From Hyphomicrobiales bacterium (GTDB taxonomy: Bacteria > Pseudomonadota > Alphaproteobacteria > Rhizobiales > Rhizobiaceae): 64,000 nt of DNA. The DNA lies in the NCBI GenBank assembly GCA_900472485.1, contig UCII01000036.1, forward strand, positions 1 through 64,000, given 5' to 3'. Both the position numbers and the translations under genes were made by a program. Shown one piece after another: positions 17,922-27,605 of this stretch. Position 1 is the stretch's first letter. Each line of letters begins with the position of its first letter. The notes below the pieces were generated by a model. The model made no database searches. It saw only the letters and a list, made by a program, of their open reading frames with translations, and was not told the DNA's origin.

Positions 17922-18827
17922 CTATTCCAGATACGGCGTCAGCACATCTTCGGTCCATTTCATGAATACGCGGACTCGGCGCGACAGGTTGCTCCGATGT
18001 GCTACGACGAGAGACATCGGGATCGCCCGGCGACGAAAATCGGGAAGAACTTCCACCAGCGCTCCACTCCGCAAGTATTGGCCAATCCCTATGAGTGGTG
18101 CCTGGATCAGGCCAAGGCCGGCGAGGGCAGCGGCGTCGTAGGTCTGAGCACTGTTGACGTGTAGCGCACCCGGCAACTGAAGCGTCGCGTAGCTGTCGCC
18201 GTCCGGATATTCCCATCCATGGGGCCTTGCACCCAGCATCGTCGAAAAATGAACTATCCGATGTTCCTGGCGCTGGAGATCTTCCAGCGATCGAGGGACG
18301 CCATGGCGCGCCAGATAGGCGGGGCTGGCAGCGTTGGCCATGCGCAACAGGCCCAGCGGGCGGGCGATCAGCGTCTCGTCCCCTATGGGTCCAAGCCGCA
18401 ATACACAATCAAACCCCTCTTGAACCAGATCGACTTGCCGATCCGTACTCGACATCTCCAGCTCCAACTCGGGGTGAGTCGCCATAAAGGCCGGCAAGGC
18501 CGGCACGATCGTTGTGCGCGCCACTTCGGTCGGAAGATCGACCCGTAAACGCCCGCGGAGTGCCACGCTATCACCTGCGAACATCGAGTGTAGGTCATCA
18601 ACTTCAGCAAGCAGATCACGGGCGCGGGCATGAAATACCCGTCCGTCTTCCGTCAACTGCACGCTGCGCGTCGTCCGGTGCAGAAGCCTAACACCGACAT
18701 TCTCTTCCAGCTTCCGGACCGCCGTTGAGGCCCTTCCCTTTTGGATGCCCAGGCTATCGGCTGCGCGAGTGAAGCTCCCCATTTCCGCTACCGTTATGAA
18801 AATGAGGATGGGTTCGAGATTCTGCAT
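17922..18827 (-). CDS. LysR-family transcriptional regulator
   Basis: 301 residues. N-terminal winged helix-turn-helix (FITVAEMGSFTRAADSLGIQ, LEENVGVRLLHRTTRSVQLT), then a periplasmic-binding-like effector domain from ~90. It is divergent from the DoxX/NmrA pair, 122 bp away, the standard arrangement for a LysR regulator and its target. The effector is unknown; similar DoxX-NmrA pairs are often linked to electrophile or redox stress (inference). Confidence 0.93.
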   Translation of the reverse strand: MQNLEPILIFITVAEMGSFTRAADSLGIQKGRASTAVRKLEENVGVRLLHRTTRSVQLTEDGRVFHARARDLLAEVDDLHSMFAGDSVALRGRLRVDLPTEVARTTIVPALPAFMATHPELELEMSSTDRQVDLVQEGFDCVLRLGPIGDETLIARPLGLLRMANAASPAYLARHGVPRSLEDLQRQEHRIVHFSTMLGARPHGWEYPDGDSYATLQLPGALHVNSAQTYDAAALAGLGLIQAPLIGIGQYLRSGALVEVLPDFRRRAIPMSLVVAHRSNLSRRVRVFMKWTEDVLTPYLE

Positions 18828-18949
18828 TTTCGTACATCGCTATTGTTTCTCATGGAGAGAACGGTGAGTTCATTTTCGCCACGTTTATCATATCCAAGAC
18901 ACACAGTAACTTAAGCTCCGAATATGTTATCCCCAGCGGAGAATGACAA
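18828..18949. promoter_or_regulatory. Divergent promoter region, LysR / DoxX-NmrA
   Basis: 122 bases between two divergent starts. It should hold the LysR binding site; a GGAGA ribosome site precedes the DoxX start. No unambiguous T-N11-A box could be singled out. Confidence 0.5.
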
Positions 18950-19372
18950 ATGTCCGAGACTATGAATCCGCATCAGGTGCCCGAAGCTACGAACTTGCAT
19001 CGCGCCCTTTGGGCCGGCCGGATAATGAGCGTGTTTGTCGTTATCGTTCTGGTGGCAGACGGTGCTATTCAGCTTTTCGCGCCGGCACAGATTGCAAGCA
19101 TGTTGCAGGAAACCGGGTTCGCGATGGACCTGACCCGTGTCGTGGGTCCGATGATCCTGGCCTGCGCCATCCTCTACGCCATTCCGGCCACCGCCGTCCT
19201 CGGCGCGATCCTGGTGACGGGTTTTTTGGGCGGCGCGATCTGCGCTCATGTCCGCATCGGTGAGTTGGGGTCGCCGCCGGAACTTATTTCCCTGCTTCTG
19301 GGCGCGATGACATGGGGTGGCCTCTATCTGCGCGATCCCCGTGTCCGGGCCATTCTGCCGCTCATCCGTTAA
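18950..19372 (+). CDS. DoxX-like four-helix membrane protein
   Basis: 140 residues with four hydrophobic segments (about 25-45, 62-80, 82-102 and 112-130), short loops and no signal peptide, the layout of DoxX-like families. The exact role is not known; DoxX relatives work in quinone- or thiol-linked redox processes. It is followed after 44 bp by the NmrA-like gene in the same direction. Confidence 0.75.
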   Translation: MSETMNPHQVPEATNLHRALWAGRIMSVFVVIVLVADGAIQLFAPAQIASMLQETGFAMDLTRVVGPMILACAILYAIPATAVLGAILVTGFLGGAICAHVRIGELGSPPELISLLLGAMTWGGLYLRDPRVRAILPLIR

Positions 19373-19416
19373 ACCAACTGGGCATTGTTCTGTCCCTAAA
19401 AATCAGGAGAAAATGC

Positions 19417-20289
19417 ATGTTTTTAGTAATGGGAATCACTGGAAAAGTCGGTGGGGCAACAGCACAACATCTGTTGGCACAAGGCAGGGAGGTGCGCGCG
19501 ATGGTCCGTAATCGCGAGAAGGCTTCAAACTGGGCAAATCAAGGCGTGGAATTGGTAGGCGGCGATTGGAACGATTCGACAGCCATCGAGCAGGCGCTCA
19601 GAGGCGTTGAAGGTGCGTTTGTCATGTTGCCTTCTGTCTGGGCGCCTTCGCCTGACTACAAAGAAGCAAAGGCCGTGATTGCGAACTATGTCGTAGCGCT
19701 CACCAAGGCAGCGCCGTCGCGAGTGGTAGCGCTCTCGTCGATGGGTGCGAACAGAACCAGCGGGCTGGGAATGATCACGGCGCTGTCGCTTCTGGAGCAA
19801 GGCTTTCGCGATCTGACATCCCCAATCGCATTTGTGCGCGCAGGCGGCTTCTTCGAAAACTTCCTTTACGGCTTACAGGTCGCCCAGGGCGGAACGCTAC
19901 CGGTCTACTACAATCCGACAGACCGGAAATCGACCATGGTGGCGACGAACGACATCGGCGCGGAGATCGCAACCCTTTTGACCGGGCCAGCTTGGTTAGG
20001 ACAGCGCGTCATCGAGCTTGGTTCGATGGTCAGCGCGGATGAAGTTGCGGCGCAATTGGATGAAGTCCTGGAACTCGACGTGAAAGCCTTTGCAATCCCA
20101 CGCGCAGGTTGGGCGGAAGCATTCGAGCAATTCGGCATTCCGAAGGGTCGCACCGGACCTGCCGAAGAAATGTTTGAGGCCGTGAATGCGGGCTGGATGG
20201 ACCTCGGAGCCGAGGGTACAGAGCACATAGCGGGTACGACATCCGCACGCGAAGTCTTCGAAGCCGCACAGAACGCCGCCAAGACGTAA
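19417..20289 (+). CDS. NmrA-like NAD(P)-binding protein
   Basis: 290 residues from the ATG at 19417 (AGGAG upstream; a longer open frame to 19312 lies inside the DoxX gene). The N-terminal Rossmann motif is MGITGKVGGATAQHL, followed by VRAMVRNREKA for NADP selection and VVALSSMGANR. Members of this family include quinone reductases and NADP-sensing regulators. Likely cotranscribed with the DoxX gene and controlled by the LysR protein. Confidence 0.88.
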   Translation: MFLVMGITGKVGGATAQHLLAQGREVRAMVRNREKASNWANQGVELVGGDWNDSTAIEQALRGVEGAFVMLPSVWAPSPDYKEAKAVIANYVVALTKAAPSRVVALSSMGANRTSGLGMITALSLLEQGFRDLTSPIAFVRAGGFFENFLYGLQVAQGGTLPVYYNPTDRKSTMVATNDIGAEIATLLTGPAWLGQRVIELGSMVSADEVAAQLDEVLELDVKAFAIPRAGWAEAFEQFGIPKGRTGPAEEMFEAVNAGWMDLGAEGTEHIAGTTSAREVFEAAQNAAKT

Positions 20290-20473
20290 GTCCCCCGACG
20301 GATTGGGTATGAAGAAGACGATCCGCTTTGCGTCGGATACATGACGGGAAGCTGGTTTCACTCCGCGATGCAGCCGAAATTGCGAGGGCCTGTTAAGACC
20401 ATATTGGCGGCGAAGCGGTCTCATGCTGCGGATTGGAAGTCCGCATATCGCCATTCAAGGCTGCAGAAGCCGA

Positions 20474-20611
20474 CTATTTGGCAACATCGCTTGCTAAAGG
20501 AACCACTGGCTCAGAGCGCTTGTGAGTTTCGCTTAGCCCGTAGAGAATGGAAAGCGCCAGGCCGATAATCATGGCGGTGACCATTATTCTTCTGCCAAAT
20601 CGGGAATCCAT
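20474..20611 (-). CDS. 45-aa single-span membrane protein
   Basis: From the ATG at 20611 with AGGAG seven bases upstream: MDSRFGRRIMVTAMIIGLAL, then SILYGLSETHKR. A basic N-terminus followed by one ~18-residue hydrophobic helix suggests a small inner-membrane protein. No family known. Confidence 0.6.
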   Translation of the reverse strand: MDSRFGRRIMVTAMIIGLALSILYGLSETHKRSEPVVPLASDVAK

Positions 20612-20746
20612 TCTGGTTCTCCTTCGGACGTTCCGTCGAACGATTCCTGTATCGGGCAACGCGCATTTTTAGTCGGCAACGGCGCCGGTGAAGAGGTCAG
20701 GAAGAATGTTGATCTGACCTTCCAAACCGGCCGCCCCAGAGAGTCC

Positions 20747-22573
20747 TCAGTGAGCGGGTGCGCGTTTCGTCAGCTCGGCGACCTTCTTGACATGATCTAC
20801 GGCCGCGCTTCCGCCGCTTGTCTGCGTGAACAGGGATAAATGACTATCGCCATCGCCGGCAACCGGCGTTAAGGCCTGATCCATATAGGCCTTTGACGTC
20901 TTATCCCTGGCGATGAGGTAAGCTGAGAAAGAAAGGCCAGTGATCGCTCGGGCGAGCCTCCAGTGTTTCATGAGAGTATCGCCGATGAATTTTGGCCAAA
21001 ACCATAGGGGATTTTCTCGCGCCAGACCCGGCCGGCGCTCATCTGGATGCTTCAGCCGCATCATGCCGCTTTGCAAGGGATGAACGTTTTCAAGCGGCAC
21101 GGTCGTCGCAAAGGATATCAGCACCTTTACCAGACTGGCGAGCGGCACGCCGGTGGCGACAGCGCGCCGCAGCAACGTTTTCATATGTTGCGGAGAATAA
21201 TAGAGGGACCAAGCCTCTCGATAGATGTCCTCCCACTCCACCTTGCTCATCTTATCATGGGCTGTGCAGACATGTTCTACGTCGTATATGTTCAGGTCAT
21301 CGTCCATGCTGATACCACTGCGCCAGAGTTTCTGGTGATCTTCCGAGCCGGGGAGCGGGGTGAGCACGAAGAATTCGATGACATCGAGCGGCAGCTCTTC
21401 CTGGATGATGCGAATATCGCGGCGAATGGTATCCGGTGTATCGGAAGGAAAGCCGAGGATATAACCCGCAAGCGTCATGATGCCTTGCGCTTTCCAAGCG
21501 AGCAGCATCCTGCGGTACTCGGTTATTTTGTTCTGGTTTTTCTTGGCCGCGACGAGATTGTCGGGATTGACATTTTCAAGCCCGATAAAGACGCGAGTGA
21601 CACCGGCGCGCTTAGATTTTTCGATAAAGTTCGGAATCTTGTGACAGAGCGTATCGACCTGGATCATTAAGCCGAGCGGAATGCCGTGTTCCTCCTTCAG
21701 CTCGATAAGGCGGTCGAAGATGGCCTCCCAATCTCTGTTCCGAGCGAAATTGTCATCCGTGATGAAAAACTTATGAATTCCCTGCGCCCAATTCAGGCGC
21801 ACCAATGTTTCGATATCATCGGCGGAGCGAAAGCGCGATTTGCGGCCCTGGACATTGATAATCGTGCAGAAGGAACATTGATAGGGGCATCCGCGCCCTG
21901 CATCGAAGCTGCTGCTGAGGCCAAGCGTATGTTCGATGCTATCCTTGGGAAGAAAGGGCACTGGGGCGCCCTCTATGTTCGGTAGATCGTTCATGAAATT
22001 GTAAAGCGGTTTCAACGCCCCCTGCGAGGCATCGCGCAGCACCGTTTCGAGGCGTCCCTCCGCTTCGCCAGCAAACATCGCTATGCCTAAGTCCCGGCAA
22101 GCATCAAGTTCCACGGCTGTGCCGTCGAGCATGGCTAGACAACCGGAAATGTGAAAGCCGCCCATGCAAACGGCGATATCGGCTCGGCGGAAGGGGCGAG
22201 CAATGTCAAGCGCGCGTGGATACTGGTTGGATTGAACACCTACTAGGGCCAGCATTCCGAAATTGTCGTTCTGGCGTAACCTTTTAATGATTGAAGCGGT
22301 CTTGATGCGGGTATTGGTCTCGTCGATGACCACAATGTCGATCGCGACATCAGGGCCGAGGACCGCTCGCTCCGCACAATCGCGGGCGATGCCATAGATG
22401 GCAGCCAGCGAATTGGACGGAATCATTGCTCTCCACCATCGGATAACATAGCCGTCATCGTCGTAGTGAGAGGGCTTTATAAGAATGAGTTGGAAGCGTC
22501 GATGACGCGCCTCGATCTGTTGGGTCAAAAATTTATCTTTCGGTTGAGGCGCTGACCCCAGGGTAACAGGCAA
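20747..22573 (-). CDS. B12-binding-domain radical SAM protein
   Basis: 608 residues from a TTG start. Residues ~25-180 resemble a cobalamin-binding Rossmann domain (VVIDETN, VGVQSNQ, MGGFHIS). The radical SAM cluster motif is Cys229-x3-Cys233-x2-Cys236 (GCPYQCSFC), followed by ITDDNFARN and IGLENVNPDN. The C-terminal ~150 residues have two hydrophobic stretches. Such enzymes do methylations or ring rearrangements on lipids, antibiotics or tetrapyrroles; the substrate is unknown. No partner biosynthetic genes are nearby. Confidence 0.88.
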   Translation of the reverse strand: MPVTLGSAPQPKDKFLTQQIEARHRRFQLILIKPSHYDDDGYVIRWWRAMIPSNSLAAIYGIARDCAERAVLGPDVAIDIVVIDETNTRIKTASIIKRLRQNDNFGMLALVGVQSNQYPRALDIARPFRRADIAVCMGGFHISGCLAMLDGTAVELDACRDLGIAMFAGEAEGRLETVLRDASQGALKPLYNFMNDLPNIEGAPVPFLPKDSIEHTLGLSSSFDAGRGCPYQCSFCTIINVQGRKSRFRSADDIETLVRLNWAQGIHKFFITDDNFARNRDWEAIFDRLIELKEEHGIPLGLMIQVDTLCHKIPNFIEKSKRAGVTRVFIGLENVNPDNLVAAKKNQNKITEYRRMLLAWKAQGIMTLAGYILGFPSDTPDTIRRDIRIIQEELPLDVIEFFVLTPLPGSEDHQKLWRSGISMDDDLNIYDVEHVCTAHDKMSKVEWEDIYREAWSLYYSPQHMKTLLRRAVATGVPLASLVKVLISFATTVPLENVHPLQSGMMRLKHPDERRPGLARENPLWFWPKFIGDTLMKHWRLARAITGLSFSAYLIARDKTSKAYMDQALTPVAGDGDSHLSLFTQTSGGSAAVDHVKKVAELTKRAPAH

Positions 22574-22685
22574 TATTTTAGAAGCAAGGAATAGATTGAG
22601 AGCCCGCGATCCGGTTGGGCTCTCCTCAGGCTCCGATCAACCTGCCGGCAGTAATCGCCGCTTATCGAATAAATCAATCTGCGCA

Positions 22686-22844
22686 TTGCAAAATCACAAA
22701 TTGATCCTATGTATGACAGATCGACCATTGCTTGTGATGTCGCTCAAGAGCCACAGGGCTTTCTTGGATTTCCTCTCAAATAATCGATCTGATCTCGCGA
22801 GGTATCGCGGGAACCATCGCAATTGCTTCGAAAGGAAACCGACC
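22686..22844 (+). promoter_or_regulatory. Cold-shock promoter and leader, copy 3
   Basis: TTGCAA (22686-22691), 16 bases, TATGTA (22708-22713), then ~125 nt of leader similar to copies 1 and 2, including GGATTTCCTCTCAAATAATC and CGCGGGAACCAT. Confidence 0.7.
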
Positions 22845-23054
22845 GTGGCCATTGGCACTGTGAAATGGTTCGATGCCGGCAGAGGATTTGGGTTCATTCA
22901 ACCCGATGACGGGAGCACAGATGTGTTCGTCCACATCTCCGCCTCGGAGCGCGCCGATATACGCGCGTTGAAGGACGGTCAGAAAGTTAGCTTTGAACTC
23001 GTGCAGGATCGTAAAACCGGCAAAAACTCCGCCGACAATCTTCAGGCGGTTTGA
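22845..23054 (+). CDS. Cold-shock protein (CspA family), copy 3
   Basis: 69 residues from a GTG start after GAAAGGAAACC; the ATG used by copies 1 and 2 is replaced by GTG at the same position. RNA-binding motifs RGFGFIQ and DVFVHIS are intact. It is more diverged than copies 1 and 2 are from each other (ERADIRALKDGQKVSFEL). A shared terminator and then a small gene follow. Confidence 0.95.
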   Translation: MAIGTVKWFDAGRGFGFIQPDDGSTDVFVHISASERADIRALKDGQKVSFELVQDRKTGKNSADNLQAV

Positions 23055-23115
23055 ATTTGTCATTCGCACCAGCTGACCACGGATGTACTGGCAGCATAAT
23101 TGAGTGGCTGTGATA

Positions 23116-23143
23116 GGTCGGGGTAACGCCCCGGCCTTTTATT
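23116..23143 (+). terminator. Terminator after cold-shock copy 3
   Basis: GGTCGGGG, four bases, CCCCGGCC, TTTT. Same element as after the other copies, here 14 bp before the start of the next gene. Confidence 0.75.
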
Positions 23144-23156
23144 TTGGAGAGATAAA

Positions 23157-23327
23157 ATGACGAAGACAAACGCAGATAAACTTCTGTCACAGGCACTCCG
23201 CCAAGTGAAAAATACGAGCGGGGGTGGCCATCTGGGCGGCACCAACTTCGGACAAGCGTATGATGCCAAGACATCGTCCACCAAGGCGAAAGCTGATAAG
23301 TCGCGTGGGCCCCAGCACATGAAATAG
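23157..23327 (+). CDS. 56-aa small hypothetical protein
   Basis: ATG with GGAGA upstream. MTKTNADKLLSQALRQVKN, a Gly-rich middle (SGGGHLGGTNFGQAYDAK), and a basic Lys/Ser tail (SSTKAKADKSRGPQHMK). No known domain. It sits directly behind the csp terminator, so read-through from the csp promoter is possible. Confidence 0.65.
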   Translation: MTKTNADKLLSQALRQVKNTSGGGHLGGTNFGQAYDAKTSSTKAKADKSRGPQHMK

Positions 23328-23496
23328 CCTTAAACAAAGAGCGATAGTATTTCATCAGTGTTGTTATCGTTCTGCCTTATCTAACATTCGTCCGGTGCTG
23401 TCGGTGGCAGCGCGGACCTGTGCTTTCGGCAGCGATCCAACATGATGTGAGGCATTTCTCGAGACTTCGCTCGTTTGCTACGAGGAGACCAGGATC

Positions 23497-23748
23497 ATGC
23501 GCATCCGAGAGCCGAGTGTACAGCCCAGCATCGATTTGGCAACGAGGTCGGATATTTCGATGACACCAGTTGTCATCGAGCCTTCGAAGTTGAGCGGTGA
23601 CAATGGGGCATTCAGAGACGCTTATGAGCGTGGAGGTGAAGCTGGGATGCACGAGATGGAGGGTGAAGAAAATCCTTATCCAGCGGGAAGCGCACTCGCC
23701 AAAGCCTTTGAACACGGCTATCTCGATGGGCAAAAGGCGCGACGATAA
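23497..23748 (+). CDS. 83-aa hypothetical protein
   Basis: GAGGAG lies eight bases before the ATG. Acidic product with GEENPYPAGSALAKAFEHGY near the end; the NPYPAGS...AFEHGYLDGQ pattern is like small rhizobial stress proteins. No known function. Confidence 0.65.
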   Translation: MRIREPSVQPSIDLATRSDISMTPVVIEPSKLSGDNGAFRDAYERGGEAGMHEMEGEENPYPAGSALAKAFEHGYLDGQKARR

Positions 23749-23837
23749 CGCAATGATTAATGATTTGGGAATCTAGTTTGCGATCGTCAGCTGCAAAAGA
23801 TTAGTGCTCGTCCTTATGAATGCGTTCATTCGTCGGC

Positions 23838-25384
23838 CGTGAAGAACTCGGAAGCTGCTGATTTGACGTAAGAATCGAGGGATCTGCAGATCTTCTAATT
23901 GCATGAAACGGCGGCCGAACGGGCTGTTTCCTTGCAAAATCAGTTTGAGGTTTCCTTGGTTGGCGAAGCGTGATTCACTGGGTTTATCGCGGTGAATCGG
24001 AGAGCCAGGAATGGGTAAACCACGCGAACGGCGCGAAACGGGAGAACAGGATTTATTCCGCTCCCGGCTCGACCAGATCATCAACATGAAGCACGAACTG
24101 GTGCGTCTGGCGCGGGCTATCGACTGGCCGGTGTTAGAAGTTCACTTCGGCACGGTCTATTCGGACGGGGCGGGCCTGCCGCCATTGCCGACGCGGCTGA
24201 TGGCGGGGCTGGCCATCCTGAAGCACACGTTCAACCTGTCGGACGAGGCGTTGTGCGAGCGCTGGGTGGAGAACCCCTACTTTCAGTACCTGTGCGGCGA
24301 GGAGTTCTTTCGGCACGACCTGTCGTTCGACCGCTCCTCGATGACGCGCTGGCGGCAGCGCATGGGCGAGGAGCGGATCTTCGCCCTCTTGCAGGAGAGC
24401 CTGGCCGTTGCAGTCAAGACAGGCGCGATGAAGCCGCAGGATACGCGGCAGGTGATCGTGGACACCACCGTTCAGCCGAAGAACGTCATGTTCCCGACGG
24501 ATGCCAAGCTCATTCACCGGGCGCGCGAACGGCTGGTGCGACTGGCGAAGAAAAGGGGGCTCGACCTGCGCCAGACCTATGTGCGCGTCGGTAAATTCGC
24601 CCTGATCCAGCACCAGCGCTACGCTCATGCGAAGCAATTCAAACGAGCCGGCAAGGCGCTGCGCAAGTTGAAGACTTATCTCGGCCGGACCGTTCGTGAC
24701 ATCGAGCGGCAGATCGCGGGCGACGAACAACTCGACGCGATCTTCAAATGGTCGCTCTATCAGGCAAAAACGGTCATCGAGCAGCGGCAACGTCAGCGTG
24801 GCCGTAAGATCTACAGCCTGCATGCCGACGAGGTCGAGTGCATTGGCAAAGGCAAGGCGCACAAGCCCTACGAGTTCGGGGTAAAGGTGTCCGTGGCCAC
24901 GACACTGAACCGTTCAAAGGGCGGCCAGTTCGCCCTGCACGCGACGACGCTGCCCGGCAATCCCTACGACGGCCACACGCTTTCGACCGTCATTCCGGAT
25001 ATGGAAAAGATGATCGGCAACGAACTCTCCCGCATTCTTGCCGATGCTGGATACCGCGGCCATAATGCTCCCGAAAGTCACAAGCTGAGGGTCTTCACCA
25101 GCGGCCAGAAGCGCCGCCTCACGTCCGCCATCAAACGCCAGATGCGACGACGATCGGCGGTTGAGCCCGTCATTGGACACCTCAAGAGCGAACACAGAAT
25201 GGACCGGAATTATCTCGCTGGCGAACAGGGGATGCCGTCAATGCCGTTCTGGCCGCCGCAGGATACAACTTCTCCCTCCTGCTGCGCTGGTTCCGGCATC
25301 TTTTGTGTCTGTTAGCCGCACTACTCGTCACGTTCCAGAGCCGACCAATGCGGCATCGCCCTGCCTGAAAACGAGTTCTTCACG
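23838..25384 (+). mobile_element. IS5-family insertion sequence, 1547 bp
   Basis: The perfect 13-bp inverted repeats CGTGAAGAACTCG (23838-23850) and CGAGTTCTTCACG (25372-25384) enclose one transposase gene. No target duplication is evident at the flanks. The transposase carries a late frameshift, so the copy is probably inactive. Confidence 0.8.
24011..25315 (+). pseudogene. IS5-family transposase, C-terminus frameshifted
   Basis: 434 residues. N-terminal DUF772-like domain (LPTRLMAGLAILKHTFNLSD) and DDE core: VIVDTTVQPKN, ADAGYRGHN and EPVIGHLKSEHR. After NYLAGEQG the frame is wrong: a shift of one base gives DAVNAVLAAAGYNFSLLLRW, the normal end of this family, with a stop at 25366. One G appears to be missing in the run at ~25229. 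Without the correct tail the enzyme may be inactive, though the catalytic residues are upstream of the break. Confidence 0.88.
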
Positions 25385-25550
25385 ATCGACTCATTCGTCA
25401 AGTGATCAGGAAGTACAACGCCTGAGACCTTATCTCCGGTATTCTAGGATGAAATCGATGCGTTCAGGTTCAATACGTGGAGGTCTGTAGCTTGGTGGTG
25501 TCATATCAAAGCCATGAGATATCTGTTCAAGAGCAAAATTACGAACGCGT

Positions 25551-25829
25551 TCAACCTCGGCCGTAGAGTGAACTCAGTTTAGCCCGCTGGACACTAGACA
25601 TGTCTTGTGGAAAGTCGCTTAGTGCCCAGAACATGGCGATCTTTTCCAGCTGCATCGGATTGACTATCCCACATCGAAATAGGTCGATCAACCCAACCGC
25701 AAAACCCTCGCGGCTATAGTCGTTGTCGTCGAACCAGCTTTGTGTCGTCGCCATATTGAACACCTGCTTAATGATCTCAAGTTCGCTTGGCGACAATTTT
25801 CCCTGCGCGAGCCGTTTCAACTGTTCCAT
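25551..25829 (-). CDS. 92-aa hypothetical protein
   Basis: From the ATG at 25829 with GGAGA upstream: MEQLKRLAQGKLSPSELEII, then FNMATTQSWFDDNDYSREGF and IDLFRCGIVNPMQLEKIAMF. Mostly helical, soluble. After its stop a second frame reads VERVRNFALEQISHGFDMTP and continues to ~25436, so the gene may once have been longer and be frameshifted. Unknown family. Confidence 0.6.
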   Translation of the reverse strand: MEQLKRLAQGKLSPSELEIIKQVFNMATTQSWFDDNDYSREGFAVGLIDLFRCGIVNPMQLEKIAMFWALSDFPQDMSSVQRAKLSSLYGRG

Positions 25830-25844
25830 GAGCGTCTCCACCAA

Positions 25845-26449
25845 AGCCGGCTCTAAATAAGTTTAATCGCAGCATGAGCTGAGCTCACCAGTGAACGGCT
25901 CAAAATTCCTCAACCAACCGACTGCGCACGCTGCGTCCGTTCCAGCGTCAGCGTCATCCGCGCTCACACTTTTCTCAGCGCATAGTTTGAGGGCGCATAG
26001 GGCGACCCCGCTCTATCCTCAGGGCTTTTAGAAGTGCAGCCTTTTCGAGCCGTCTAGCTACGTCCCCGGTAGTAATCGGCCGGAAGACTGTTTCAGTCTT
26101 CTCGCGGATTGGGCAGGTAAACTGCTTTGAATGTTTGAGCATGATCATATCCAAAAGCGAACTGATGGGAGGCCTAGGCTCAAGATGGCAGCGGTTCCGG
26201 CGATCAAAACGGAAGTTTCGATCAGCATGCGTGTCAACCGGTGGAGTGTATTGGATAAAATAAAATTTTTCATTGGCGTTCCTTGTTGTAATTATTTTTT
26301 ATGGAATGGGCACTATATCATGGATTTTTGGAAAAGTTTGATAATATTTATAAAATATTAATTTAGATGTTTTGCAAGCGCTCTGGTCTCGCCAATAAAC
26401 GGGCGCAGCGAGAAGGGCTTCTTTCCTTCGCCAAAAGGGAGGTTGCCCA
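25845..26449. other. Gene-poor stretch with an AT-rich patch
   Basis: No supported gene. About 26245-26365 is strikingly AT-rich compared with the surrounding DNA. A 76-residue frame across it (26131-26361) has no family features. Confidence 0.4.
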
Positions 26450-26542
26450 GTGAAGACCGAGAAACTCCGCGCGCTTCGATTGGTGCAGCCCGAGGCAGAG
26501 CCGATCAAGCCAGCGGCGAAACGCAGGCATAAGGCGAAATAA
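26450..26542 (+). CDS. 30-aa basic peptide
   Basis: GTG start with GGGAGG seven bases upstream: MKTEKLRALRLVQPEAEPIK, then PAAKRRHKAK and a stop. The good ribosome site and highly basic tail suggest a real small gene, but nothing else supports it. Confidence 0.4.
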   Translation: MKTEKLRALRLVQPEAEPIKPAAKRRHKAK

Positions 26543-26567
26543 CGGAAGTACGATCGAAGGAAAACGC

Positions 26568-26747
26568 GTGCTTATGGTGGAGGATGATTTCTTTCTCGCG
26601 GTGATGATATTGGATGACCTTAAAGAGCACGGTGCGTCCGTCGTTGGACCCATGGCGAGCCCCTCAGCAACCCTCCAGGCATTGGAAGGCCTCAATACTC
26701 CTGATCGACGTTCAGGGGTCCCTCGGGTGAACGAGCCCCACACTTAA
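26568..26747 (+). pseudogene. Truncated receiver-domain gene
   Basis: The frame reads VLMVEDDFFLAVMILDDLKE, then GASVVGPMASPSATLQALE, the first half of a receiver domain. Where ILDVNL with the phosphorylated Asp is expected, the frame goes to unrelated residues and stops. The nucleotide sequence there still shows GATCGACGTTCAGGGG in another frame, so a small indel is likely. Not functional. Confidence 0.6.
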
Positions 26748-26868
26748 AAGTTCACGCTTGCGCCGACTGGGTCTGAGCAAGGTGACCTGCAGAGTCTCAA
26801 CCAAACGAGGCGCCATGTTGGGCAAGATGCTGGTGACGGCCGAGGTTGTCATCCGGATGTCCGCTCAG

Positions 26869-27114
26869 TTACTTGGTCCGGCGGGAAAGCGGATAATCCA
26901 GCGCGTCATAAAGCGCGCGGATCTGGTTATGGTCGAAACGCGCCTCATCAACTTCCAGCACAGAGCCTCGCTGTTGTGTGCCAGGCATGTCTTCGACCGC
27001 AAATCGCAAGGCCTCGGCGACCGTTTCGAAACGCCTGTAGCGAAGTCTGCTGCTTCCGCGCATCGTTTTGCCAGAATAGAGTCCTGCTCCAACGGTGTAG
27101 TTGAATTGGGTCAA
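26869..27114 (-). CDS. Small hypothetical protein of the duplicated block (copy 2)
   Basis: 81 residues from a TTG start that overlaps the upstream stop by four bases (TTGA). TQFNYTVGAGLYSGK, RYRRFETVAEALRFA, DEARFDHNQIRALYD match copy 1 at 5387-5761. Ends PLSRRTK, which is probably the native end. Confidence 0.65.
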   Translation of the reverse strand: MTQFNYTVGAGLYSGKTMRGSSRLRYRRFETVAEALRFAVEDMPGTQQRGSVLEVDEARFDHNQIRALYDALDYPLSRRTK

Positions 27115-27317
27115 GTGATGCCCCTGCGCGTTCCCGATATGGGTTGACGGTCGACGCGCGCGTTTTCTCTGGCCTTGCGCTCGCTGTCTCGAAGCTCGCG
27201 CTTGTGCCGCTGCATCGACTTTCGGATGTTCAGGAGCTTTTCGGCATTGGAGCCAGCTTCTACGGCCGGTGCGCAAAACAGCTTTTCTGCGGATTTTGGG
27301 ATGGTGTAATTTATCAT
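27111..27317 (-). CDS. Small hypothetical protein of the duplicated block (copy 2)
   Basis: From the ATG at 27317: MINYTIPKSAEKLFCAPAVE, then SNAEKLLNIRKSMQRHKREL. Paralogue of 5758-5961. The conserved NAEKLLNIRK helix is the main feature. Confidence 0.65.
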   Translation of the reverse strand: MINYTIPKSAEKLFCAPAVEAGSNAEKLLNIRKSMQRHKRELRDSERKARENARVDRQPISGTRRGIT

Positions 27318-27385
27318 TGAGTCCTCGAATAATGAGCGGCAGCGCGCCATTTGGCAGTGATATTGGCCTGATAGGCCTCCGCTTG

Positions 27386-27523
27386 CTACTTCTTGCTGAC
27401 ACTCGCCGCGTAGCCGCCCGTGAGCTTGACTTGCGAGCCAGATGGCGCGGGTGCCACCGCTGCGGTCTTGTCTTTCTTCAGTTTGCGGACCTCTCGGTTG
27501 CTGCGCATTTGGCCTTTGGCCAT
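27386..27523 (-). CDS. 45-aa basic small protein (copy 2)
   Basis: MAKGQMRSNREVRKLKKDKT and a Pro/Ser tail ending ASVSKK. Differs from copy 1 (6027-6164) in a few mostly conservative positions. Confidence 0.65.
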   Translation of the reverse strand: MAKGQMRSNREVRKLKKDKTAAVAPAPSGSQVKLTGGYAASVSKK

Positions 27524-27605
27524 GGGTTTTCCTCTGGCGCCAGGATGAATGTCGGCGCTGTTTGAGCCGATATATTTGGATCGGCGTTTATCTCGAGCGG
27601 ATTTG

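Noticed and set aside
23830..25400. Target duplication CATTCGTC at both flanks of the IS5 element
   Set aside because: The two copies are at different distances from the ends, so they are not a duplication made by this insertion.
26131..26361. 76-residue frame through the AT-rich patch
   Set aside because: No family features; composition follows the AT bias.
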